Of a stretch of 8,088 nt of DNA, positions 1 through 5,479 are shown piece by piece (the first letter of the stretch is position 1; each line of letters starts with the position of its first letter). Source of the DNA: Dechloromonas sp. (lineage in GTDB: Bacteria; Pseudomonadota; Gammaproteobacteria; Burkholderiales; Rhodocyclaceae). Under the pieces are notes generated by a model that was not told the origin of the DNA, did no database searches, and saw only the letters and a list, made by a program, of their open reading frames with translations. The stretch lies in the NCBI GenBank assembly GCA_017302355.1, contig JAFLDQ010000157.1, forward strand, positions 1 to 8,088, written 5' to 3'. The translations under genes and the position numbers were made by a program.

Positions 1-190
1 CCTTGGCGGACGGGAAGATCAGTCCCTTGGGCGGGTCCTTTTCGCATTCGTCGAGGATCAGGTTGAGTTCCTCCATCACCGCCGCGCCCAGGGTGTTGGT
101 CGACGAATCGGCGGTATCGAGGATGGCCCAGGCCACGCCCGCATTTGGGTCACCTGTCTCGCGTTCGAGTTTCCAGTGTCTGTAAGTCAT
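1..190 (-). CDS. FadJ-like multifunctional beta-oxidation protein (enoyl-CoA hydratase / 3-hydroxyacyl-CoA dehydrogenase), N-terminal 63 residues only
   Basis: Partial gene: only the first 63 codons lie in the window and the rest runs off the left edge. The protein begins MTYRHWKLERE and continues with WAILDTADSSTNTLGAAVMEE and DPPKGLIFPSAK. This pattern (short RHWKLER opening, strand, STNTL segment, then PKGL.. before the oxyanion-hole region) is the start of the crotonase domain in proteobacterial FadB/FadJ alpha subunits. Such proteins hydrate trans-2-enoyl-CoA and then oxidise the L-3-hydroxyacyl-CoA with NAD+ in the cytoplasm. The catalytic glutamates and the dehydrogenase half are outside the window, so function rests on the N-terminus and on context. 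The ATG (188-190) shares its A with the TGA of the thiolase (190-192), a 1-nt overlap implying translational coupling. The two subunits would be made in matched amounts, as expected for a hydratase-dehydrogenase/thiolase complex. FadJ rather than FadB is suggested by the FadI-like partner; the symbol is left open. Confidence 0.85.
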   Translation of the reverse strand, partial: MTYRHWKLERETGDPNAGVAWAILDTADSSTNTLGAAVMEELNLILDECEKDPPKGLIFPSAK

Positions 191-1470
191 CACACAGCCT
201 CCACCAGCACGGCGCCGCCCTGACCGCCACCGATGCAAATGGTGGCGATGCCGCGCTGTTTGTTTTCGCGACGCAGGATGTGCAGCAGGTGCAACACGAT
301 GCGCGCGCCGGAGGCGCCGACCGGATGGCCGAGCGCGATCGCCCCGCCGTCGACGTTGAGCTTCTCCGTGTCGAGCGTCCCCATGGCGCCCTCCAGCCCG
401 AGTTCGGTGCGGCAATAGTCGTCGCTCTCCCAGGCACGCAGGCACGCGATCACCTGCGCGGCGAACGCCTCGTTGATCTCCCAGGCGTCCAGGTCGTTCA
501 GTCCGAGTCCGTGGCGTTGCAGGATCGGTGTCGCCGCGTGCACCGGTCCCAGGCCCATCTGCGCCGGGTCGAGGCCCGCCCACTGGCTGTCGACGATGCG
601 CCCGCGCGGGACGAGCTTGTGCTTCTCGACCGCGCGCTCCGAAGCGACGACGACCCAGGCGGCGCCGTCGGTGACCTGCGAGCTGTTGCCGGCGGTCACG
701 TTGCCGTACTTCCGGTCGAAGAACGGCCTGAGCTTCGCCAGATTCTCCGGTGTCGAGTCCTCACGTACCCCGTCGTCGGCCGCATGGAGCCTGCCCGCCG
801 GGTCGTAGAGCGGTACCACCTCGCGCGCGAATCGCCCCTGCCGCTGAGCCGCCAGGACGCGCGCATGGCTCTGCGCGGCGTACGCGTCCATCTGCGCGCG
901 CGTGATCCCGAACCGGTACGCGAGGTTCTCGGCGGTCTGCCCCATCAGCAGACCCACGATCGGATCGGTGAGTCCCTTCATCAGCCCGATCACCGGCGCG
1001 AGGTAGGCGGGCCGGAACGTCGCCAGCAACGCCGCGCGCTGGCCGACCGACTTGGCGGCGTACCAGTTGGCGAGCCACAGCACCATCGCGTCGCCGAACA
1101 GCAGCGGCGCTCGGGACAGCGCATCGACGCCGCCGGCGAGCACCAGGTCCGAGCGACCGGTGCGGATCTGCGCGATCGCCGAGTCGATCGCCTGCATGCC
1201 GGACGCGCAGTTGCGCATCACCGTCCAGCCCGGCACCTTCTTGCCGCAACCAAGACGCAGCGCGACCATGCGGCCGATGTTGGTTTCGTCCGGCGACGGC
1301 GCAGCGCAGCCGAGGATAACCTCGTCGAGGTCAGTCGGCGCAAAGGGCTGGCGCAGCAGCAAGGCTCGACCGGCCTGGGTGGCCAGATCGGAGGCCGCAA
1401 ACGGCCCCGGCCCTTTCTGTGCTTTCAAGAACGGCGTGCGTGCGCCGTCGACTACATAAATCGTTTTCAT
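190..1470 (-). CDS. acetyl-CoA C-acyltransferase (3-ketoacyl-CoA thiolase, FadI-like)
   Basis: A 426-residue thiolase that would cleave 3-ketoacyl-CoA with free CoA to release acetyl-CoA, the last step of beta-oxidation. All signature segments are present. RNCASGMQA carries the acyl-accepting Cys88, NEAFAAQ is at 333-339, ALGHPVGASGAR carries His382, and CIGGGQGG carries the proton-transferring Cys412. The length and the extra stretch between NEAF and the GHP motif (about residues 340-375) resemble E. coli FadI (436 aa) more than the shorter FadA or acetoacetyl-CoA thiolases. The ATG at 1468-1470 is chosen because it gives the canonical thiolase start MKTIYVVDGARTPF. The frame is open upstream to 1629, but that part overlaps the end of fadE and resembles no thiolase. 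The ribosome site is weak (GGTGA 13-17 nt upstream, then an A7 run), so translation may depend on coupling to fadE. It lies 85 nt after fadE and overlaps the FadJ-like gene by 1 nt. Confidence 0.93.
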   Translation of the reverse strand: MKTIYVVDGARTPFLKAQKGPGPFAASDLATQAGRALLLRQPFAPTDLDEVILGCAAPSPDETNIGRMVALRLGCGKKVPGWTVMRNCASGMQAIDSAIAQIRTGRSDLVLAGGVDALSRAPLLFGDAMVLWLANWYAAKSVGQRAALLATFRPAYLAPVIGLMKGLTDPIVGLLMGQTAENLAYRFGITRAQMDAYAAQSHARVLAAQRQGRFAREVVPLYDPAGRLHAADDGVREDSTPENLAKLRPFFDRKYGNVTAGNSSQVTDGAAWVVVASERAVEKHKLVPRGRIVDSQWAGLDPAQMGLGPVHAATPILQRHGLGLNDLDAWEINEAFAAQVIACLRAWESDDYCRTELGLEGAMGTLDTEKLNVDGGAIALGHPVGASGARIVLHLLHILRRENKQRGIATICIGGGQGGAVLVEAV

Positions 1471-1530
1471 CGTTTTTTTACCGTTCACCGCAGATCGTTC
1501 GAGACCGTCATGCCCGCTGGCGCAGGCACG

Positions 1531-1541
1531 ACGAATTTCGT
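1531..1541. repeat. 11-bp palindrome in the fadE-thiolase gap
   Basis: ACGAA-T-TTCGT is a perfect inverted repeat with a single central base, inside the 85-nt spacer between the fadE stop and the thiolase start. The half-sites ACGAA and TTCGT are the same five bases that flank the -10 of the TetR gene promoter (4677-4697), though there they are arranged TTCGT-N11-ACGAA. It might be an intra-operon operator or a small mRNA hairpin. No U-run follows, so it is not a classical terminator. A palindrome this short could be chance. Confidence 0.3.
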
Positions 1542-1555
1542 GAATCAGCCTTGCC

Positions 1556-3910
1556 TCAAGCCGCCATCCGGCATTCGGCAGGTTTGTTGGCGGTGGCGAC
1601 GTTATAGTCGAACGGGAAGTCATCGACACGCACCACGATGTCGCGCAAATGATTGCGACGACGCATGGTCTCGGCTTCGGCCGCGGTAATCACCCCCAGT
1701 TCGGCGGCAACGGTGGCGATATCGCGAACATTGGCCTGCGGGTTGTTCTCGAAACGCCCCTCCTTCTCGGCAGCGCGGATCTTCGCCTCGATCGCCTCGG
1801 CTTCCAGAGTCGCCTGCAGCGCCAGCTCGATGGCGCCGACCGGTTCGCTTTCGGTCATCGGCACGAAGCACTCGGCCGTCAGGCGGTCGCGGGTTGCCGA
1901 TGGTGCGATCAGCAGCTTGGCCACCTGATGACCGACCTCGTCGGATGGCACGACATACGGATGGCCCCACGGGAAGATCGAGCGATGCAGGAAAGCGGCA
2001 ATGAAGCGCACCGGGAAATTGGCAATGACGCCGTCGAATGCCTGCTGGGCCTTGTACATCGCATCCCAGATCGCCCAGTGGGCGAGCGGCGCGTCCGCCT
2101 CGCGCCGGCCTTCGGCCTCGTAGCGCTTGAGGGTGCAGGAGATCAGGTACATCTGGGCGAGGATGTCGCCGAGACGTGCCGAGAGCTTTTCGCGGCGTTT
2201 GACGCTGCCGCCGAGTACCAGCAGCGAGATATCGGCCATGAAGGCAAAGGCAGCCGAGAAGCGCGTCAGTTGCTGGTAGTAACGGCGCATTTCCGGTGCG
2301 GTATCGACATTGACCGACGCGAAGTGCGAGCCGGTCATACCCAGCCACAGGGCGCGGAAGCCGTTCTTGATGGTGAAGCCGACGTGGCCGAACAGCGCCT
2401 TGTCAAAATCGACCAGGCCTTTGCGGGTATCCGGGTTCTGCGCCGCCTGCATTTCCGGCAACAGGAAGGGATGGCAGCGGATGGCGCCCTGCCCGAAGAT
2501 GATCAGCGAGCGGGTGAGGATGTTTGCGCCTTCGACGGTGATGCCGATCGGCACCTGCTGGTAAGCGCGGCCCATGAAGTTCGACGGGCCAAGACAGATG
2601 CCCTTGCCGCCGATGACGTCCATGCCGTCGTTGACCACCTGACGCGCGCGCTCGGTGACGTGGTACTTGGCGATGGCGGAGACTACCGATGGCTTTTCGC
2701 CAAGATCGACGGCCCCGGCGGTCATCGTCCGCACGGCATCCATCATGTAGGTGTAGGCACCGATGCGGGTCAGTGCTTCCTCAACGCCCTCGAACTTGCC
2801 GACGGCCATCTTGAACTGCGAACGGACACGGGCATAACCGCCGACGGCACGCGCCGTCATCTGCGCCATGCCGGTATTCGACGAGGGCAGCGAGATCGAA
2901 CGGCCGGCAGCCAGACACTCCATCAGCATGCGCCAGCCCTGACCGGCCATCTTCGGCCCGCCGATGATGAAATCGAGCGGCATGAAGACATCTGTGCCAC
3001 GCACCGGCCCGTTCATGAACATGGCGTTGAGCGGGAAATGGCGGCGGCCGGTATCGACGCCGGGGTGGTCATAGGGCACCAATGCACAGGTGATACCGAC
3101 ATGCTTCTTGTCGCCGAGCAGGCCATCCGGATCGTAGAGATGGAAGGCCAGGCCGAAAACGGTGCACACCGGCGCCAGCGTGATGTAACGCTTGTCGAAC
3201 GAAACCCGGACACCCAGCACTTCCTTGCCCTGATACATGCCCTTGCAGACGACGCCGGCATCCGGAATCGAGGCGGCATCGGAACCCGCCCACGGGCTGG
3301 TCAAGGCAAAGGCGGGAATCTCGATGCCCTTGGCCAGGCGTGGCAGGTAGTGATTTTTCTGCGCCTCCGTGCCGTAATGCAGCAGCAGTTCGGCCGGGCC
3401 GAGCGAGTTGGGCACCATGACCGACACCGACAGCGCGGAGGAGCGCGTCGACAGCTTGGTCACCACCTGCGAATGGGCGTAGGCGGAAAACTCCAGGCCG
3501 CCGTACTTCTTCGGAATGATCATGCCGAGGAAGCCCTTGTCCTTGATGTAGCGCCAGGCTTCATTGGGCAGGTCGTAGAGTTCGTGGGTCACCTTCCAGT
3601 CGTCCACCAGACGGCAGGCTGCCTCGACCTCGTTGTCCATGAACGACTGCTCGGCCGCGGTCAGCGCCGGTTTCGGATAGGCGTGCAGCTTCTTCCAGTC
3701 GGGCTTGCCGCGGAACAGCTCGCCTTCCCACCAGACGGTGCCGGCTTCGAGCGCATCGCGCTCGGTTTCCGACATCTGCGGCAGAACCTTGCGATAGGTC
3801 GCAAAGAGCGGACGGCTGATGACGGCGCGCCGCAGCGGACGGACCAGGATCAGGGCGGCCACGGCCGCAAGCGCCAGCGCCCCCAGCAAGAGAAAGATCG
3901 AATATGACAT
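1556..3910 (-). CDS. fadE: membrane-associated acyl-CoA dehydrogenase FadE
   Basis: A 784-residue protein of the FadE class (E. coli FadE is about 814 aa). It catalyses the first, FAD-dependent step of beta-oxidation, acyl-CoA to trans-2-enoyl-CoA. Residues 4-23 form one hydrophobic helix followed by RPLRR, consistent with an inner-membrane anchor and cytoplasmic catalytic part. The acyl-CoA dehydrogenase N, middle and C-terminal domains span roughly 85-470. They include GFLGMIIPKKYGG (126-138), TSPWAGSDAAS (204-214), AAGRSISLPS (334-343), DVIGGKGICLGPSNF (431-445) and GITVEGANILTRSL (456-469). Glu460 in the VEGAN motif is the likely catalytic base, equivalent to the Glu of the YEGT motif in other acyl-CoA dehydrogenases. 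The remaining part to about 766 is the DUF1974 region typical of bacterial FadE, ending with RVDDFPFDY. The ATG at 3908-3910 is preceded by AGGAGG with 7-nt spacing. The frame extends 18 codons upstream but overlaps the TetR gene without family resemblance. Second gene of the operon, 31 nt after the regulator. Confidence 0.95.
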   Translation of the reverse strand: MSYSIFLLLGALALAAVAALILVRPLRRAVISRPLFATYRKVLPQMSETERDALEAGTVWWEGELFRGKPDWKKLHAYPKPALTAAEQSFMDNEVEAACRLVDDWKVTHELYDLPNEAWRYIKDKGFLGMIIPKKYGGLEFSAYAHSQVVTKLSTRSSALSVSVMVPNSLGPAELLLHYGTEAQKNHYLPRLAKGIEIPAFALTSPWAGSDAASIPDAGVVCKGMYQGKEVLGVRVSFDKRYITLAPVCTVFGLAFHLYDPDGLLGDKKHVGITCALVPYDHPGVDTGRRHFPLNAMFMNGPVRGTDVFMPLDFIIGGPKMAGQGWRMLMECLAAGRSISLPSSNTGMAQMTARAVGGYARVRSQFKMAVGKFEGVEEALTRIGAYTYMMDAVRTMTAGAVDLGEKPSVVSAIAKYHVTERARQVVNDGMDVIGGKGICLGPSNFMGRAYQQVPIGITVEGANILTRSLIIFGQGAIRCHPFLLPEMQAAQNPDTRKGLVDFDKALFGHVGFTIKNGFRALWLGMTGSHFASVNVDTAPEMRRYYQQLTRFSAAFAFMADISLLVLGGSVKRREKLSARLGDILAQMYLISCTLKRYEAEGRREADAPLAHWAIWDAMYKAQQAFDGVIANFPVRFIAAFLHRSIFPWGHPYVVPSDEVGHQVAKLLIAPSATRDRLTAECFVPMTESEPVGAIELALQATLEAEAIEAKIRAAEKEGRFENNPQANVRDIATVAAELGVITAAEAETMRRRNHLRDIVVRVDDFPFDYNVATANKPAECRMAA

Positions 3911-3917
3911 GCTGTTG

Positions 3918-3923
3918 CCTCCT
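3918..3923 (-). promoter_or_regulatory. strong Shine-Dalgarno of fadE
   Basis: On the minus strand AGGAGG lies 7 nt before the ATG at 3908-3910. This consensus-grade site fixes the fadE start and argues against the longer in-frame start at 3964. It is by far the best ribosome site of the beta-oxidation cluster; the regulator and the thiolase have weak ones. That suggests fadE is made in excess over its regulator. Confidence 0.85.
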
Positions 3924-3941
3924 ATGAAACTGAAAAGATTC

Positions 3942-4640
3942 TTATGCTGCCCTCGAGTCCGCATCGCCGGCCGCCGCCTCGAACCGGGGCAACGGAGCGC
4001 GCAGACCGCCCAGCAGGAACGACATCAAGCGGGGAACCAGGCGGTCGTTGCGGTCGACCGTATCCGCATCCTCGATTTTCCAATCGGCGACCAGGCGCAG
4101 CGCATCGGTGCCGGCAATCGCGTAGGACGTTGCGCCGAGCATGAAGTGGAAGCGCCAGACGATCTCTGCCCGCGGCACACCCGGCAATGCCCGGAACAGG
4201 GCCTGTTGGTAGCGCTCCATGACCGCGGCGTACTCGTCGGCGATGAAGGTGCGGATGAATTCCGACGGCTCGGCGTGTGTGCGCCCGAGGAGGCGCAGGA
4301 AGACGATGCCGCCGCGCCGGTCGTCGTCGGCCAGGCGCAGCAACGTCCCGAAGAAGCCGTCGACGATCTGCGAGGGCTTCAGCGGCTTGCCCGCCGCCGC
4401 CCCCTCCATCTCGTCGAGAACGCGCAGCCGCTCGTCGTTGAGCCAGTCCAGGCGGCGCCGGAACACCTCCTGCATCAGCGACTCCTTGGACCCGAAGTGG
4501 TAATTGACGGCAGCCAGATTCACCGCCGCGTCGCCGGTGATCTGGCGCATCGACGTTCCCTCGTAACCGTACGCCATGAACAGGCGCTCGGCCGCATCGA
4601 GAATGCGCTCGCGGGTATCGATATTGCGGACTTCTGGCAT
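3942..4640 (-). CDS. TetR/AcrR-family transcriptional regulator, PsrA/FadP-like, probable fatty-acid degradation repressor
   Basis: A 232-residue one-component regulator. Residues 9-57 form the TetR DNA-binding domain: TRERILDAAERLFMAYGYEGTS, helix-turn-helix with TSMRQITGDAAV (29-40), and the recognition segment NLAAVNYHFGSKESL (41-55). That last string is shared almost exactly with Pseudomonas PsrA. The C-terminal ligand domain also matches PsrA-type proteins in length and in WRFHFMLGATSYAIAGTDALR (about 162-182). PsrA-like proteins repress beta-oxidation genes and let go when long-chain fatty acid or acyl-CoA binds; the same role is inferred here from position. It is the first gene of the unit, followed by fadE, the thiolase and the FadJ-like gene, with 31 nt to fadE. 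The ATG at 4638-4640 gives the usual short tail before the HTH and has only a weak upstream AGG/AGGG. Candidate operators overlap its promoter, so autorepression is likely. The exact ligand and ortholog name are uncertain. Confidence 0.9.
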   Translation of the reverse strand: MPEVRNIDTRERILDAAERLFMAYGYEGTSMRQITGDAAVNLAAVNYHFGSKESLMQEVFRRRLDWLNDERLRVLDEMEGAAAGKPLKPSQIVDGFFGTLLRLADDDRRGGIVFLRLLGRTHAEPSEFIRTFIADEYAAVMERYQQALFRALPGVPRAEIVWRFHFMLGATSYAIAGTDALRLVADWKIEDADTVDRNDRLVPRLMSFLLGGLRAPLPRFEAAAGDADSRAA

Positions 4641-4676
4641 CGGCCCTGCCTGCTTCGCGAAAGGTTAATTCATACG

Positions 4677-4697
4677 TTCGTTTTAATGATAGACGAA
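4677..4697. promoter_or_regulatory. candidate operator over the -10 of the regulator promoter
   Basis: TTCGT (4677-4681), 11 nt, then ACGAA (4693-4697) is a 21-bp inverted repeat with the -10 hexamer (4686-4691) at its centre. TetR-family repressors commonly bind 15-22 bp dyads that cover a promoter core, so this fits an autoregulatory operator for the gene that follows. It does not match the published PsrA half-site pattern (CAAAC/GTTTG type). The arms are only 5 bp, so confidence is limited. Confidence 0.4.
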
Positions 4698-4714
4698 ATC
4701 ACTCAGGGCTGCAA
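4686..4714 (-). promoter_or_regulatory. sigma70-type promoter of the regulator-fadE-thiolase-fadJ operon
   Basis: On the minus strand TATCAT (4686-4691, 5 of 6 to the consensus -10) follows TTGCAG (4709-4714, matching TTG of the -35) with a 17-nt spacer. Transcription would begin near 4679, leaving a leader of about 39 nt before the regulator ATG. This is the only AT-enriched stretch near the gene start and no other promoter is evident before fadE, so the whole cluster is probably read from here. Confidence 0.55.
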
Positions 4715-4737
4715 GCCAACATTTAGGTGAAATCACC
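4695..4737. repeat. 8-bp direct repeats and a 12-bp dyad upstream of the regulator promoter
   Basis: GAAATCAC occurs at 4695-4702 (in the -35/-10 spacer) and again at 4729-4736 (just upstream of -35), 34 bp apart. The upstream copy is part of a near-perfect dyad, GGTGA-AA-TCACC (4726-4737). Two copies of one element bracketing a -35 hexamer suggest a second protein-binding site pair. They could serve the TetR protein itself or another regulator. Confidence 0.35.
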
Positions 4738-4798
4738 AAGAATTGAACCAGCAAGCATGACCCCCAGCCTTGTTCATTCCCGTCGACACACCGCTGTT

Positions 4799-4859
4799 CC
4801 GCTTCGCTGCGGGCGAAGCGGGGATCCACCCGCCGCCTCGGTCCCGCGTTCGCCGGGAC
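4799..4859. repeat. pair of adjacent strong hairpins, REP/mosaic-repeat-like
   Basis: Hairpin A has arms CCGCTTCG (4799-4806) and CGAAGCGG (4814-4821), 8 bp perfect with a 7-nt loop. Hairpin B has arms GTCCCG (4841-4846) and CGGGAC (4854-4859), 6 bp perfect, also with a 7-nt loop. The surrounding words (CATTCCCG, CGGGGATCCA, GTCCCGCG) recall the widespread proteobacterial intergenic element family with GCGAAGCGGGGATCC-like sequence. Neither is followed by a T-run on either strand, so intrinsic termination is unlikely. Palindromic intergenic repeat or RNA-stabilising stem are the reasonable readings. Confidence 0.5.
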
Positions 4860-5178
4860 GGCGATCCGGATTGCCGGGCCAGTCAGCAGAACAGTCTCCG
4901 TCCCGACTGGGGCGTCATCCTGCCGAACGCGCCGCCTTGTTCGCCGTGGCCGTGCGAACATCCTCCATTTTTAACAGCGGCTTCGCCTTGCCGTCGGCGT
5001 CAGTGTCAAAACCATGACCGCGCATCTGCTCGACGGCATCCGTCTGTTGCGACTGCCCGTTCGACCCGGACGCAGCGAACCCCATGCCATCAAACGACGA
5101 CCGAGAAACCACCCGTTGCTGGCCCTTCCTCGCACCCTGGCCTGCGAAAAAATCCGCCGAGCACCAGAGAAAATGGCC

Positions 5179-5193
5179 AAAGGCAGCGCCTTT
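5179..5193 (-). repeat. 6-bp hairpin, possible weak terminator
   Basis: AAAGGC-AGC-GCCTTT is a perfect 6-bp inverted repeat with a 3-nt loop. Read on the minus strand it is followed, after GGCC, by ATTTTCTC. It could end transcripts from the hydrolase-GST gene, which stops about 290 nt earlier. The stem is short and the U-run is broken and offset, so this is only a possibility. Confidence 0.2.
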
Positions 5194-5479
5194 CAGGCAT
5201 CGAGCATGGCAGGACAGCGAATGTTGCAGGACCCAAGGAACGATTGCACGCAAGTTCGCGGCTGACGGCGTGGCGCAGGTCCGAAGAGGCTTCGCGGATT
5301 GCGATTGAATTTCCTATCCTCGACCGGACCACCGAACGGGCTCAGGCCGAGTCGCAGGAACGTCGGAAACACGGCCCAAGGGCTGCGGTCAGTGCGGGGC
5401 GCGGTTCACCCGCCTGCCTCCTGGTTGCGGCACGCTGCACGGCGCGCGGCGACTTGCGGGGCTGCAAGACGCGACATCG

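Larger units (their letters stand above)
4738..5479. other. 740-nt intergenic region without a convincing gene
   Basis: This lies between the regulator promoter and the end of the hydrolase-GST gene. It holds two hairpins (4799-4859), a smaller 6-bp hairpin (5179-5193) and no RNA gene that can be recognised. A minus-strand frame at 4915-5253 starts with TTG and has no Shine-Dalgarno. Its last part (from ATG 5083-5085) reads as a hydrophilic, plausible protein (DAVEQMRGHGFDTDADGK) with about three quarters G or C at third positions. It could be a remnant of a real gene, but there is no family match. Long plus-strand frames here are rich in Arg, Ser and Pro, with the look of antisense or random GC-rich sequence. 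An old gene loss or the scar of a mobile element would explain such a long gap, but nothing proves either. Confidence 0.5.

Noticed and set aside
1471..1480. A7 run on the mRNA as a frameshift site
   Set aside because: It lies before the thiolase start codon, outside any gene, so it cannot direct frameshifting.
1471..1629. Longer thiolase start at 1629
   Set aside because: Would overlap fadE and add 53 residues unlike any thiolase; MKTIYVVDGARTPF at 1470 is the family start.
145..1689. 514-codon plus-strand open frame
   Set aside because: Antisense to the thiolase; Arg/His/Val-rich composition with no family pattern, while the minus strand encodes a textbook thiolase.
1649..3907. 752-codon plus-strand open frame
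   Set aside because: Exact antisense shadow of fadE, produced by high GC and third-position bias.
4975..5040. EF-hand-like DTDADG in the weak minus-strand frame
   Set aside because: The acidic residue needed at loop position 12 is missing and the frame itself is doubtful.
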